Below, piece after piece: positions 52,215 through 62,732 of a DNA stretch of 64,000 nt (position 1 is its first letter; every line of letters starts with the position of its first letter). A model generated the notes under the pieces. It saw only the letters and a program-made list of their open reading frames with translations, did no database searches and had not been told where the DNA came from. The stretch comes from Psychrobacter sp. FDAARGOS_221. Its GTDB lineage: Bacteria > Pseudomonadota > Gammaproteobacteria > Pseudomonadales > Moraxellaceae. Made by a program: the position numbers and the translations under genes. The DNA is taken from NCBI RefSeq assembly GCF_002313155.2, contig NZ_NWFK02000001.1:1240001-1304000 (forward strand), in the 5' to 3' direction.

Positions 52215-52880
52215 AAATAATTCCTTTTATTTTGGCATGCAGGTATTTTAGAGGCGAATTCAATATGACAGTAGTTATTGAGTACGACATTAGCCATGAT
52301 AGTGTTTTATTGAGGACTACCCTATTTACTTAACCACCCTTTGTCAATGATATTTTAAATTAAACATTTCTTAATAATAAATAACTATAATGTCAACTAA
52401 TCATCTGGATTTTAGCATCAGTTGTTATTACAGCACTAGTATTAAGGCAATTAATCGGATAGCCATAATTAACCGATACACTTATTTAATATATTTTATT
52501 GACTATAAAGTGAAGCTTATATCCAATCCAAAACCAACAATTAGCCAAACGCTAAGCAAACCATTATCATAGTCAATATAATGTCCCCCAAACCGCACTT
52601 TTTATTATAAAATAGTTGCCAATACTATTTTATAATATAAATATAAGTTTAAAATAGTGTTTTCATGTTAGCTGTATAAGATAATGCTCATTTGCTTTAT
52701 AATTATCAGCATTAACTACCGTTAGATAATGTAGGTTTAAGTATTTACATTTAGCGAGTTATGCCTAGATAGACCTTAAGTTATTGAGGTTATTAGCGAT
52801 AACAATGAGCTGATAGACTGCTTTGCGACTGCTGAGGCCGTCTATGTCTAATATTTTAGTCTTTAATTAATAGAGTAATT
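52215..52880. other. Divergent intergenic region pilM/PBP1A gene
   Basis: 666 AT-rich bases. The main element is the perfect 14-bp-arm inverted repeat at 52603-52637. A plus-strand TATAAT lies at 52698-52703, about 180 bases before the PBP1A gene, without a good -35. A 60-codon plus-strand frame (52390-52572) has no recognisable features. Confidence 0.5.
52603..52637. repeat. Perfect 14-bp inverted repeat (operator-like)
   Basis: Arms 52603-52616 and 52624-52637 are fully complementary around TGCCAAT. It is AT-rich, with no T run, midway between divergent genes; an operator is the likeliest use. Confidence 0.6.
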
Positions 52881-55529
52881 ATGCCGCAACCGCCTGCTGT
52901 TTCTCGTCTTATCCATTTCATTGTATCTGCTTTGCTGGCCTTTATCGCCCTAGCAATTATCTTGGTACTGGCATTCCCTATCGGCTTTTATGGGATGGCC
53001 ATGTATCTTGAGCCAGAGCTGCCCAGCGTCTCTAAGATGCAAACCGCTCGCCTTGAGATGCCTTTACAAATTTATAGTAAAGACAACAAGTTGATTGGAC
53101 AATATGGCAATCGCATGTCATTGCCTGTGACTTATGAAGAGATCCCTGAGAACTTTATTAATGCTTTCTTGGCGGCAGAAGACTCCTCATTTTATGAGCA
53201 CAGTGGTATTAGCATCAAAGGCTTAGGTCGTGCGGTTACTGAGATTATTACCGATGATGATGGTCAAACCGGTGGTTCAACCATTACCATGCAGGTTGCA
53301 AAAAACTATTTCTTATCTCCTGAGCGTACCTTTAGCCGTAAGCTAACCGAGCTGTATCTTGCTCGTAGCATCGAACAAGAGTTAAGCAAAGAAGAGATCT
53401 TAACACTATACGTTAATAAGATTTATATGGGTGAAGGCGCATATGGTATTCGCGCTGCAGCCAAAAAGTATTTCAGCAAATCGCTAGAAAGCTTAAGCAT
53501 TGCCGAAATGGCAACCTTAGCAGGCTTGCCAAAAGCGCCTTCTCAAAACAACCCTGTCTCTAATCCAGAAGAAGCGTTAGAACGCCGTAACTGGATTTTA
53601 GGGCGTATGTTAGAGCTGGGCTATATCACTCAAGCAGAACATAATGAAGCGGTGAATTCACCCATTGGCGTGCATCTATACAAAGAACAGCTTGATGTAA
53701 ATATGCCGTATTTGGCAGAAATGACCCGTAGCGCCTTGGTAGATCGCTATGGCAGTGAAGTGATGAACGCCGGCTGGCGCGTGAAGCTAACCGTTGATAG
53801 TGAAGATCAAAATGCTGCTGATACTGCAATCAAAAAAGGCTTGATTGGCTATGACAGACGTCATGGCTGGCGTGGTGTTGAAGCCAGCGGTGAACCTTTA
53901 GAAAACTTCGTTACTTATTCAAATATGGTACCTGCCAAGGTCACTGAAGTTGCCTCTCGTAGCTTCAAAGCACAGTTGCAAAATGGTGACATCGTCACCG
54001 TGCCTTGGTCTGGTATGAGCTGGGCAAAACTGTATCTGGATGCCAACCGTATTAAAGGCTATCCAGGTCGTGCTTCTGACTTGGTCAAAAAAGATGACAT
54101 CGTACGCCTGATTGCGAACGAAAGTCAGACCTCATGGCGCTTAACTCAGGTACCTAAAGTTCAAGGTAGCTTGGTAGCGTTAGATCCTGAGACCGGTGCT
54201 GTTGAAGCCTTGGTCGGTGGTTTTGATTATAGACACAGTAAGTTCAACCGTGCGACTCAAGGTTGGCGTCAACCAGGTTCGACCATTAAGCCATTAAACT
54301 ATGCAGCTGCATTAGAAAAAGGCTATCGCCCTGACAGCTTAATTTCTGATGGACCATTACGTATCGGTAGCTGGCGCCCTAAGAACGCCGATGGCCGTTA
54401 CTATGGCAACATGACCTTGCGTCAAGGCCTAATTTTATCACGTAACTTGGTATCTATTCGTTTATTACAAGCGGTAGGCACAGAAGATGCGCGTCAATTA
54501 CTCAACCAATTTGGTCTAGATAAAGACAAACTGCCAACCACCTTATCATTAGCACTGGGTGCTGGTCAGGCAACACCGCTTCAAATGGCAACCGCTTATG
54601 CCACCTTTGCTAACGGCGGCCACCGTGTGCAACCTTACTTAATCGATCAAATTTACGATTACAATAACAAGTTACTGTATCTAGCCAACCCACAACGTGC
54701 ATGTGCCCTATGCTTCAATGAGCGACTAGATAAATACAATGCTGAGCTTGAAGAAGCGTACGAAGAGCAAGCAGAAGCTGAGTTAAAGCAACGCGAAGAA
54801 GCATTAAAAGCTTTAGAGAACAAAGCAGAAGAAACTGATGCTGAAGGCGAAGACTCTGAACTACAGGCTTCAATGGATGACTTACGTTACGATGCATCGC
54901 CTAAATCAGATCGCCTGAAACCAGCGGTAATCCGTTATAGCCCTGCCGAACAAGCACCTCGTATCCTATCACCAGCGGTGTCTTATGAAATGGCTGGCAT
55001 GATGCGTGATGTTATCCAACGTGGTACTGCAAAACGTGCTCGCGCGTTAGGTCGCAGTGATGTTGGCGGTAAAACCGGTACAACCAACGAGATGAAAGAT
55101 GCTTGGTTTGCTGGCTTCCATCCAACGCAAGTAACGATTGTATGGCTTGGATTTGACCAACCTTCAACCTTAGGTAGAGGCGAATATGGTGGTGTTGCCG
55201 CCTTGCCGATGTGGGTTGACTATATGCGTCATGCGCTAAAATCAACACCATATCAATGGGTTAGTGTTAATAACAAGGCCAAGTCTGAGACTCAAAAGCA
55301 AGAAGTGGTTAATTTAGGCGAAGACTCAGATGATGACAAAAAGCCAGACACTAAAAATGACAGCAGAATTACCAATCAAAGAGTAACCGGCGCTCAGCCA
55401 CCAAAAGCGGCAGTGAGCGAGCGTAAACCGCCAGAGCCACCACCTGAGCCAGAAAACTCTGATGAGCGTAAATCAAATGCAGCCCGTAATAGTAACAGTG
55501 AGTCTAGCTCTGATAAAAAAGAAGATTAG
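52881..55529 (+). CDS. mrcA: Penicillin-binding protein 1A
   Basis: A bifunctional class A PBP: glycan polymerisation and peptide cross-linking on the outer face of the inner membrane. The 882-residue product has one N-terminal membrane helix (near 8-35), the glycosyltransferase motif AAEDSSFYEHSG (near 96-107) and TGGSTITMQVAKNYF, an OB-like region (about 320-430), then transpeptidase motifs GSTIKPLNY (Ser near 467), SRNLVS and KTGTT (near 731). A Glu/Ala-rich coiled-coil-like insert lies between SRN and KTG (about 615-690). The C-terminal 80 residues are Pro/Glu/Lys/Asn-rich. It is divergent from pilM, as in Pseudomonas (ponA). Confidence 0.96.
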   Translation: MPQPPAVSRLIHFIVSALLAFIALAIILVLAFPIGFYGMAMYLEPELPSVSKMQTARLEMPLQIYSKDNKLIGQYGNRMSLPVTYEEIPENFINAFLAAEDSSFYEHSGISIKGLGRAVTEIITDDDGQTGGSTITMQVAKNYFLSPERTFSRKLTELYLARSIEQELSKEEILTLYVNKIYMGEGAYGIRAAAKKYFSKSLESLSIAEMATLAGLPKAPSQNNPVSNPEEALERRNWILGRMLELGYITQAEHNEAVNSPIGVHLYKEQLDVNMPYLAEMTRSALVDRYGSEVMNAGWRVKLTVDSEDQNAADTAIKKGLIGYDRRHGWRGVEASGEPLENFVTYSNMVPAKVTEVASRSFKAQLQNGDIVTVPWSGMSWAKLYLDANRIKGYPGRASDLVKKDDIVRLIANESQTSWRLTQVPKVQGSLVALDPETGAVEALVGGFDYRHSKFNRATQGWRQPGSTIKPLNYAAALEKGYRPDSLISDGPLRIGSWRPKNADGRYYGNMTLRQGLILSRNLVSIRLLQAVGTEDARQLLNQFGLDKDKLPTTLSLALGAGQATPLQMATAYATFANGGHRVQPYLIDQIYDYNNKLLYLANPQRACALCFNERLDKYNAELEEAYEEQAEAELKQREEALKALENKAEETDAEGEDSELQASMDDLRYDASPKSDRLKPAVIRYSPAEQAPRILSPAVSYEMAGMMRDVIQRGTAKRARALGRSDVGGKTGTTNEMKDAWFAGFHPTQVTIVWLGFDQPSTLGRGEYGGVAALPMWVDYMRHALKSTPYQWVSVNNKAKSETQKQEVVNLGEDSDDDKKPDTKNDSRITNQRVTGAQPPKAAVSERKPPEPPPEPENSDERKSNAARNSNSESSSDKKED

Positions 55530-55617
55530 TAATCCTTTGATCAAAATCTGACTCGCCAAAGCTGATTAATAAACATTGGTTTAACTCACTAGCAATTACA
55601 ATACATTTCACTTCAAG

Positions 55618-55656
55618 TAAAAGCGCTATTAGAACTAATTAGCGCTTTTATTTTTT
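55618..55656 (+). terminator. Intrinsic terminator after the PBP1A gene
   Basis: Arms 55618-55628 and 55640-55650 pair over 11 bp and continue inward (TTAG/CTAA), followed by a T run; an A run on the other side may make it work both ways. Confidence 0.85.
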
Positions 55657-55722
55657 ACTGTCAGTCTTAACGACTGATTCATTCACGCACTAGGTTTACG
55701 ACCTAGCCAGCAGGAGAAAATA

Positions 55723-56772
55723 ATGTCTAATTCTACTCAATCGAGTGGCAGTAACCCACACAACCAGCCTAACCCAACAGGCGTTGATAAAACAGACGAT
55801 ATCGTGGTGACAGCGCTATACAAATTCACCCGCTTCGATGACTACGAGTCTTACCGTGAGCCACTACGTCAGACCATGCTTGATAATGAAGTACGCGGTA
55901 CCCTGTTATTGGCCAGCGAAGGTATCAACGGTACCATCTCTGGTGACCGTGTAGGTATTGATGCTGTTATTGACTATATTCAAGCCATTCCTGCAATCGG
56001 TACGGTTGAATATAAAGAATCTTTTACCGACACTCAGCCCTTCTTTCGTACCAAGGTAAAACTAAAAAAAGAGATTGTCACCATGGGTGTCGAAGGCATC
56101 GACCCATTACAATCGGTTGGTCGTTATGTTAAGCCCAGCGAGTGGAATGATTTAATCAGTGATCCTGATGTGTTATTAATCGATACACGTAACGATTATG
56201 AAGTTCAAATCGGCACCTTTAAAAATGCGGTCAACCCGAAGACTGAAACGTTTCGCGAGTTCCCAGAGTACGTCAAAAATGAGCTCGATCCGAACAAACA
56301 TAAAAAAGTGGCTATGTTTTGTACCGGTGGTATTCGCTGTGAAAAATCTACCGCCTATCTACGTGAGCAAGGCTTCGAAGAAGTGTATCATTTAGAGGGT
56401 GGCATCTTAAAGTATCTTGAAGAAGTGCCTGCTGAAGAGTCGATGTGGCAAGGCGACTGCTTTGTTTTTGACAACCGAGTGGCGGTTAATCACAGTCTTG
56501 AAAAAAGTGATTATGACCAGTGCTACGCTTGTCGTATGCCGATTACCGAAGAAGACAAGCGGCATCCTGCTTACGTCAAAGGTGAGTCATGCCCGCACTG
56601 TATCGATAAAGCAACTGAAGAACAGCGTGCTCGCTTCCGTGAGCGTCAACGTCAAATCAAGCTGGCAAAAGCACGTGGTGAAGCCCACATAGGTGCAGAA
56701 GTTAATGAAGTAATTGAGGCGCGTAAGCAGCAAAAACTAAAAGCCAAACTTGAGCAGAAAAAAGACTCATAG
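55723..56772 (+). CDS. trhO: tRNA uridine(34) hydroxylase, rhodanese-like
   Basis: TrhO (YceA) hydroxylates the wobble uridine of some tRNAs in an oxygen-dependent way, on the route to 5-carboxymethoxyuridine. The 349-residue product has an N-terminal domain with [13 protein letters not shown] (near 62-74), a rhodanese domain with active loop [12 protein letters not shown] (near 199-210) and a Cys-rich C-terminal part ([16 protein letters not shown], then CPHC). The last 60 residues are Lys/Arg/Glu-rich. CAGGAG lies upstream. Confidence 0.94.
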   Translation: MSNSTQSSGSNPHNQPNPTGVDKTDDIVVTALYKFTRFDDYESYREPLRQTMLDNEVRGTLLLASEGINGTISGDRVGIDAVIDYIQAIPAIGTVEYKESFTDTQPFFRTKVKLKKEIVTMGVEGIDPLQSVGRYVKPSEWNDLISDPDVLLIDTRNDYEVQIGTFKNAVNPKTETFREFPEYVKNELDPNKHKKVAMFCTGGIRCEKSTAYLREQGFEEVYHLEGGILKYLEEVPAEESMWQGDCFVFDNRVAVNHSLEKSDYDQCYACRMPITEEDKRHPAYVKGESCPHCIDKATEEQRARFRERQRQIKLAKARGEAHIGAEVNEVIEARKQQKLKAKLEQKKDS

Positions 56773-56803
56773 TTGTCGGCTATTTTCTGAATTAAGGTCA
56801 TAA

Positions 56804-56839
56804 AAAAAGAGCCCTGTTATATTTAACAGGGCTCTTTTT
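56804..56839. terminator. Bidirectional intrinsic terminator trhO/topA
   Basis: Sixteen-base-pair perfect stem (56804-56819 with 56824-56839), 4-base loop, with A and T runs on opposite sides. Confidence 0.95.
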
Positions 56840-56872
56840 ATTGTTTTAGCTTAAACACTAAGCGGCATCTAC

Positions 56873-59530
56873 TTATTGCTCAGTCCACTCACCATTACGC
56901 CAGTATAGACCCCAACGTGTGGCTTTGCCGGTCTTTAAGCTTTCCGAGCCAATATACTGCTCTTTTTGCTTACGCGACCAACGTAAAATGGTTGGGTTAC
57001 CGTCTGGGTCTTCGTCAGGACCATTGAATAAGTACTGGAACTTATCCTCCATCTTATCTTTTACCGCACGCAGTTCAGACAACTTAGGCGGTCTGGTTTC
57101 ACGTACTTTCGGGAACTTAGATGCCGCTAAGAACAAGCCTGCTGCACCTTCACGTAAAATAAAGTGGTCATCATGCTTAGTTGATCGCAACTCAGGCATG
57201 TCGATAGGGTCCATACGTGGTGGCGCAGGCTCACCGTTCTTAAGCACTTTACGCGTGTTATCACAGTTGTTACAGGCAAAGTATGGACCAAAGCGACCGG
57301 TTTTCAGCTCCATTTGCCCATCACACTTATTACAATCGATGGTTGGTGCATCCGAGCCAGGTACTTCAAACTTACCTTCTTCTAATAAGTAGCCATCACA
57401 ATCTGGGTTGTTACCACAGATATGCAGTTTCAGACCGCCATCGACGATATAACCGTCCATGGCTGTACTACATTTAGGACAGCGCTTTTTCTCCATCAGC
57501 TCTTTGACTTCAACGGTGTCGTCAATTTCACTGTCATCAAGATTAGCAAACGCTTCAACTGGCATTAGGTTCTTAGTACCCTTACAGCGCTCTTTTGGCG
57601 GTAAGTTATAACCGGTACAGCCTAAGAACACGCCGGTTGTGCCATTGCGAAGCTGCATTGGTCTGCCGCATAAGTCACAATGCACGTCAGGCACATCGGT
57701 TGGGTCGTTAGGACGCATACCATCTTTTTGCTTTGCATGCTCAAGCTTGGTTTTGAAGTCACCATAGAAATCATCTAATACCGCTTTCCAGTCTTGATCG
57801 CCTTGGGCAACATGGTCAAGCTCATCCTCGAGCCCTGCGGTAAAGGCATAATCCATCAGCTCTGGGAAGCTTTCGGTCAAACGCTCAGTGACAATATCAC
57901 CCATTTTTTCGGCATACAGACGCTTGTTTTCTAACTTAACGTAACCTCTGTCTTGAATGGTCGAAATAATCGACGCATAAGTAGACGGACGGCCAATGCC
58001 TTTTTTCTCAAGCTCTTTTACTAAGCTAGCTTCAGTATAGCGAGCCGGAGGCTTAGTAAAGTGTTGGCTTGGATCAAGTTTAATCAGGTTGAGCTCATCA
58101 CCCTTTTTAACATCTGGCAGCAAGGTATCATCAGTTTTGGCAGGCGGCATCACTTTGGTAAAGCCATCAAAAGTCATGGTACGACCACGGGCTTTTAGCT
58201 CAACATTACCCGCTTCTACCAATAGATTGACTGACTTGTACTTAGCTGGCAGCATCTGACAGGCCACAAACTGACGCCAGATTAACTCGTATAAACGAAT
58301 CGCGTCACGCTCAACCCCTTTTAACTGAGTAGATTTTAAGTTAGCGTTAGTAGGACGAATTGCTTCGTGAGCCTCTTGAGCGTTTTGCTTACTGCCATAA
58401 AAATTAGGCTTTTCAGGCAAATACTTAGAACCATAATTATCTTCAATAAAGCCACGTACACTTGATAACGCATCACCTGATAAGAAGGTCGAGTCAGTAC
58501 GCATATAGGTAATGTGACCGGCTTCATACAGGCGCTGTGCCAGCATCATGGTCTTCTTAACGGGGAAGCCCAGACGGGTACTGGCTGCTTGCTGTAAGGT
58601 TGAAGTAATAAAGGGTGCGCCCGGCTTCGATTGAGTCGGCTTCTCTTCACGCTCTTTGACCACATACTTAGCCGGCTTTAATACTTCTAACACCGCATCA
58701 GTTTGTGCTTTATTACCCAGCTTTAATACTTTGCCGTCTTGTTTTACTGCTTCTAAACGAATCGGCGTGTCAGCAGCAACATTGGCATTATCGCTACCCT
58801 TCATCGTGGTATCGGCATGAATTTGCCAGTACTCTTCAGGGATAAAAGCACGAATTTCACGCTCACGCTCGACTACCAATCGAGTCGCTACTGACTGTAC
58901 ACGACCGGCTGATAATCCGCGGGCAATCTTTTGCCACAACAGCGGCGATACCATAAAGCCGACCACTCTATCTAAAAAGCGGCGCGCTTGTTGCGCATTG
59001 ACTCTATCGATATCTAACTTACCCGGCTGCTTGAATGCATTTTGAATCGCCGATTTGGTAATCTCATTAAATACCACGCGCTGATACTTGCTGTCATCAC
59101 CGCCAATCACTTCGCGCAAATGCCAAGCAATGGCCTCTCCTTCTCTATCTAAATCCGTTGCCAGATAGATAGTGTCTGCATCTTTGGCCAATGCTTTAAG
59201 CTCTTTAATAACCTTAGTTTTGTTTGGCAGCACTTCATAGACGGCTTTCCAACCATGTTCAGGGTCAATACCCATACGGCGCACCAAAGCCTGCTGTGCT
59301 TTTTCTTCTTTGCTTAGGTTATCTTCCGCTTTCGTGGCCGCTTTTTTCTTAGCGCCACTGCTGGTCGGTAAGTCACGCACGTGACCCACACTTGAGCGCA
59401 CGATAAAGTCGTTGCCCAAATATTTGTTAATGGTTTTTGCTTTCGCAGGAGACTCCACAATCACTAACGCTTTACCCTTTGCGCTGGATGCAGGAGTGGT
59501 TGTTGATTTTTTTCCGCTGGTTTTTGCCAT
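56873..59530 (-). CDS. topA: DNA topoisomerase I
   Basis: A type IA topoisomerase that relaxes negative supercoils. The 885-residue product has a Toprim domain ([19 protein letters not shown] near residues 21-39; [14 protein letters not shown] near 125-138), the catalytic Tyr in [10 protein letters not shown] (near 342), and three C-terminal zinc ribbons: CDLCGRPMQ (near 613), [10 protein letters not shown] (near 683) and [10 protein letters not shown] (near 732), then a basic end. The first 20 residues are a Ser/Thr/Lys-rich extension. Confidence 0.97.
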   Translation of the reverse strand: MAKTSGKKSTTTPASSAKGKALVIVESPAKAKTINKYLGNDFIVRSSVGHVRDLPTSSGAKKKAATKAEDNLSKEEKAQQALVRRMGIDPEHGWKAVYEVLPNKTKVIKELKALAKDADTIYLATDLDREGEAIAWHLREVIGGDDSKYQRVVFNEITKSAIQNAFKQPGKLDIDRVNAQQARRFLDRVVGFMVSPLLWQKIARGLSAGRVQSVATRLVVEREREIRAFIPEEYWQIHADTTMKGSDNANVAADTPIRLEAVKQDGKVLKLGNKAQTDAVLEVLKPAKYVVKEREEKPTQSKPGAPFITSTLQQAASTRLGFPVKKTMMLAQRLYEAGHITYMRTDSTFLSGDALSSVRGFIEDNYGSKYLPEKPNFYGSKQNAQEAHEAIRPTNANLKSTQLKGVERDAIRLYELIWRQFVACQMLPAKYKSVNLLVEAGNVELKARGRTMTFDGFTKVMPPAKTDDTLLPDVKKGDELNLIKLDPSQHFTKPPARYTEASLVKELEKKGIGRPSTYASIISTIQDRGYVKLENKRLYAEKMGDIVTERLTESFPELMDYAFTAGLEDELDHVAQGDQDWKAVLDDFYGDFKTKLEHAKQKDGMRPNDPTDVPDVHCDLCGRPMQLRNGTTGVFLGCTGYNLPPKERCKGTKNLMPVEAFANLDDSEIDDTVEVKELMEKKRCPKCSTAMDGYIVDGGLKLHICGNNPDCDGYLLEEGKFEVPGSDAPTIDCNKCDGQMELKTGRFGPYFACNNCDNTRKVLKNGEPAPPRMDPIDMPELRSTKHDDHFILREGAAGLFLAASKFPKVRETRPPKLSELRAVKDKMEDKFQYLFNGPDEDPDGNPTILRWSRKQKEQYIGSESLKTGKATRWGLYWRNGEWTEQ

Positions 59531-60186
59531 TGATATTAAAGTCCTAATTAATCTTTCTTATAAGTTTTATCTATAATTGGTTAATTTGTCTATTTATCTG
59601 TCGCTATTTATCTTATCTCTATGTGTCTTTAGCTGCTTTATTACTGGCCATCTTAGCTAGTTGTAATCTCAGTTGCTTACCATCTTAGCTAGTTACAATT
59701 TCAGCCGTTTGCAATTTCAGTTATTGGCTGTGACTGCTACTAAGCTATACCTATTACGTTATATAAGCCACTGCTGCTATTTTTTCAATAACACTTTAGA
59801 GTAAGTTGCTTTTAAAATGTCTGTTATCAACGTCTATTATCATCACAATTAACATCTATTAACCACTTCTTATTAACTATTAATAGAGCTCGTGGAATAC
59901 AGTCTCACAGTTTAATAAGGGCTCACAATCATCTTAATTAATGGTGCAAGGCTGATCGAGTCAAGCACCATCTGTGCCAGAAATGGTTAAAGTTGTCTTG
60001 AAGTTACACTGCTTACAGTTGCGCTGTCAACCAAGTTTTTCAAGTACGACAAATGTAACCATACTGAAAATAGTCGGTATCCAACATTAAAAGCATCATT
60101 TTCAAGTCATTTTATCAGCGCGTATATGGCTTAGGTTGGCTTGGATTTCACTGTGATGCGTTATAATTTTTATACTACTGATTAAA
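59531..60186. other. Intergenic region upstream of topA with tandem repeats
   Basis: 656 bases without a gene between topA and the unknown membrane-anchored protein. It contains the 32-bp repeat at 59648-59720. I could not place the topA promoter with confidence. Confidence 0.5.
59648..59720. repeat. 32-bp tandem repeat, about 2.3 copies
   Basis: CCATCTTAGCTAGTT begins at 59648 and again at 59680; units diverge after it at several positions; a partial third unit shares CAATTTCAG (59712-59720). It lies about 120-190 bases upstream of topA. Confidence 0.65.
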
Positions 60187-60855
60187 CTATTGACTGGATT
60201 TACCCGAAGCGTGCTGTGCCCACTGCAGCATTTTAGCTTTCAATACTTCCAAGTCCTGCTCTGCTTGTTTGGCATCATAGTCAGGATTTAATTTTGGCTG
60301 CACATAACCCGTATCATGCCAAAACACAACCAAGCTATTGGCTTTTAGATAGACCGCTTTAATTAATGGCTGCATTTGTTTTGGCAGCTGTAACGGCTCA
60401 TCTTGCAAGCTTTGATTAATCACTGTAGAACGCTTAACGGCTTGCTGTTGCAATGAACCGGTGACTGCCAGTTTATTGGCCGCAGCAGAGTCGTTACGCC
60501 TTGGCGTATTGTCATGGCCGTCCCTCTTAGAATCGTCGCGCTTAGCACCATCAACCTGCTTAGTGCCATCAACAGCACATGACCTCGGTTGTAATGTGCC
60601 CTGATGCACCTCATAACAGGTTTCAGTAAATTTATAATCGTCCAGAATTAAACTATACTGGGCAATCATACCTTTACCATATTCATCCTGACGACCGCGT
60701 ACCCAGCTCGGGCAAGCAATCAACTTTGGATTAAGATCTAAGCGTCTGGCTGCCATACGTAGCTTATCAACCCGCACTTCAACCACACTTGGCTTAAGCG
60801 CCATCATACAGCCCAATGCAAATAGCCCAATAACCGCTGCTACCCAAATACCCAT
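60187..60855 (-). CDS. Uncharacterised membrane-anchored protein
   Basis: I do not recognise a family. The 222-residue product has one N-terminal membrane helix or uncleaved signal (MGIWVAAVIGLFALGCMMAL; a cysteine at 16 is not in a good lipobox), a first domain with three cysteines (CPSWVRGRQDEYGKGMIAQY, then ETCYEVHQGTLQPRSC), a charged Asp/Lys/Arg/Asn linker (about 95-128) and a C-terminal segment with [18 protein letters not shown]. The linker contains a short duplicated segment (CTTAG-N3-CCATCAAC, near 60540-60572 on the plus strand). It follows the orphan parA by about 220 bases on the same strand and may be cotranscribed. Confidence 0.75.
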   Translation of the reverse strand: MGIWVAAVIGLFALGCMMALKPSVVEVRVDKLRMAARRLDLNPKLIACPSWVRGRQDEYGKGMIAQYSLILDDYKFTETCYEVHQGTLQPRSCAVDGTKQVDGAKRDDSKRDGHDNTPRRNDSAAANKLAVTGSLQQQAVKRSTVINQSLQDEPLQLPKQMQPLIKAVYLKANSLVVFWHDTGYVQPKLNPDYDAKQAEQDLEVLKAKMLQWAQHASGKSSQ

Positions 60856-61074
60856 ACTTTTCCTATAATGAGGGCGTATCTTTATTTAGCTCATATTTAG
60901 CTAAAATAATATTAATTAAGAACACGCCCAGTGTAATGAACAACTAGAAATACAAATAACCAGCCACTTATTTAATGGTTATGGTGACTTATAATATGAT
61001 AACCAATAAAATAGGCTGACTGATAAATAGTGCGCTAGTTTATGCTTTTTTGCGCTCTATTCATAGCAGGCGGC

Positions 61075-61842
61075 TTATTCATACCAACTGCTGTCTTCTT
61101 TTTCTGCTTTTTCGACTGTTTGCGCCGTCGGTAGCTTTTCTAGTGTTGCAGGAATGCTAGAGTCTGCCAACACAGCCTGATATTGCTCGGCAACTTCTGG
61201 CATTAATACTTGCAAAATAGGTTGCCACTGAGCTTGAACATCACGATAACGCTTTTGTTGGTAATCAAAAATAGTCAGCCCCTGCTCTGCCAATTGTGGA
61301 TAAAGACTTCTATCACTGAGCCAAGCGACCGGCTGTTGACCCATTTTCTCAAAGAAGCCTTCTAGCACTTGGTTGTTATTGGTCTGCGGGCGAATACGAT
61401 TGGCAACCAAGTGAATATCGACTTTGCCTTTACGAATACGCTTGATATCTTGAATTGATTTTAAAAACTTTTTAGTGCTGTCAGCATCAAAAATAGAAGG
61501 CAACACCGGGATTAATACTGCCTTGGCTTCACTGATTAAAGACTCTGCGCGCTGCTCACTGATTGAGCCTGGAGCATCGATAATCAACCAATCATTTTTA
61601 CCTAAATTTTTGGCTGATTTCTTGGGTAAATCGCCAATATCATCCACATCACGCCAATCTACTGCATAAATTTTGGCGGCTGAATCCGGACGCTGCTTAA
61701 GCCAGCGCAGGCTGGATTTTTGCGGATCTGCATCGGCTAAAGCAACCTTTTGCCCTTGGTTTGCTAATGCAGCAGCTAATGTTATCGCAACTGATGTTTT
61801 ACCACAGCCTCCTTTTTGATTTGCTACTAGTACAGTATTCAT
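61075..61842 (-). CDS. Orphan ParA/MinD-family ATPase
   Basis: Deviant Walker ATPases of this family position DNA, plasmids or protein clusters. The start used is ATG 61842 (MNTVLVANQKGGCGKTS), which puts the Walker motif KGGCGKTS at residues 10-17; a GTG 4 codons upstream is the only longer option. The 255-residue product has ADADPQKSS (near 36-44) and LIIDAPGS (near 84-91). No ParB or centromere-like array is nearby and it is not next to the replication origin, so it is not the chromosomal ParA. Its cargo is unknown. A 24-bp palindrome lies about 100 bases upstream. Confidence 0.85.
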   Translation of the reverse strand: MNTVLVANQKGGCGKTSVAITLAAALANQGQKVALADADPQKSSLRWLKQRPDSAAKIYAVDWRDVDDIGDLPKKSAKNLGKNDWLIIDAPGSISEQRAESLISEAKAVLIPVLPSIFDADSTKKFLKSIQDIKRIRKGKVDIHLVANRIRPQTNNNQVLEGFFEKMGQQPVAWLSDRSLYPQLAEQGLTIFDYQQKRYRDVQAQWQPILQVLMPEVAEQYQAVLADSSIPATLEKLPTAQTVEKAEKEDSSWYE

Positions 61843-62154
61843 GATTGTGTCCACATCCCAGTTTGAAATTTAGATTAAATTGAAAATTAAGCCTAAAGTG
61901 AAGATATTCAATATTATATATAACTTATCATGGCTTATATCAAATTAGTATCATTAATGATATTAATACCTTGCCAGCATCATAACAGAACAATGCTATG
62001 GAAAAGTGTCAGAACATGGCATCATAATCATAGATGTGTTAATCAATGACCCTGTCCAAACATATCACTAAATACCAGCTCTGATATTGAAAGCTCGAAC
62101 GTCATTCTTTCACTTAAATGTCAGCCTATTTTGGCTAACCACTAGGAGTAAAAC
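61843..62154. other. Divergent intergenic region parA/lipoprotein
   Basis: 312 AT-rich bases; contains the 24-bp palindrome and presumably both promoters. No gene is seen. Confidence 0.5.
61944..61967. promoter_or_regulatory. 24-bp palindrome upstream of the orphan parA
   Basis: The centre TATCATTAATGATA (61949-61962) is a perfect palindrome; outer ATTA and TAAT extend it to 24 bp with one mismatched pair. It lies about 100 bases before parA, in the divergent region, and looks like an operator. Confidence 0.5.
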
Positions 62155-62652
62155 ATGAATTACCTGCGAATCACTGTTACCAGTAGCGCCTTAGTGGGTG
62201 CCCTTGCCTTATTATCAGGATGTGCCACTACTCAAGCCTTATCTCCAGAGCAATGTCAAGCCGGCAACTGGAAAGAAATTGGCTATGCCGATGGTACGGT
62301 TGGCCGATCAGGCAATTATTTTGGTCGACATGTTGAAAACTGTGCCCCAGTAGCTGGTAGCACCCCGAACCGCGTGTTATGGGAAGAAGGCCGTCAACAA
62401 GGGTTAAAAGAGTACTGTACTGAGCTCAATGCGTATAAGCTTGGACGTGAAGGACTTGCTTGGCAGCCTGTTTGTCCAATGGAGAATATCGAAAAGCTAG
62501 AAGAAGCCTACAGTCAAGGCCGCTATTACTATATTCGTCAGCGTGACTTAAACTACCTAAGCAGCCCTTATCCTTGGGGCTATGGTCGTTACGGACGCTA
62601 TGGCTATGCGCCTTACGGCTATTACAGTCCTTTCTGGCACCCAGTTTGGTAG
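62155..62652 (+). CDS. DUF2799-like lipoprotein
   Basis: The function is unknown. The 165-residue product has a lipobox signal (GALALLSGCATTQ, Cys near residue 23) and the DUF2799-like pattern of WKEIGYADGTVGR near residues 40-52, YCTELNAYKLGREGLAWQPV near 92-111 and YSQGRYYY. The final 30 residues are Tyr/Gly/Arg/Pro-rich (YGRYGRYGYAPYGYYSPF), giving a sticky aromatic tail. TAGGAG is 8 bases before the ATG. It is a single-gene unit with a strong terminator. Confidence 0.8.
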   Translation: MNYLRITVTSSALVGALALLSGCATTQALSPEQCQAGNWKEIGYADGTVGRSGNYFGRHVENCAPVAGSTPNRVLWEEGRQQGLKEYCTELNAYKLGREGLAWQPVCPMENIEKLEEAYSQGRYYYIRQRDLNYLSSPYPWGYGRYGRYGYAPYGYYSPFWHPVW

Positions 62653-62732
62653 CCCCTGTGTAGTCCCTGTCGCTTATTTGCATACTTATTGGACAGCTGC
62701 ACTATCACGCATCAGCATGCGTTCACAAATTA

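Noticed and set aside
52390-52572. 60-codon plus-strand frame in the pilM/PBP1A spacer
   Set aside because: No start signal or recognisable feature.
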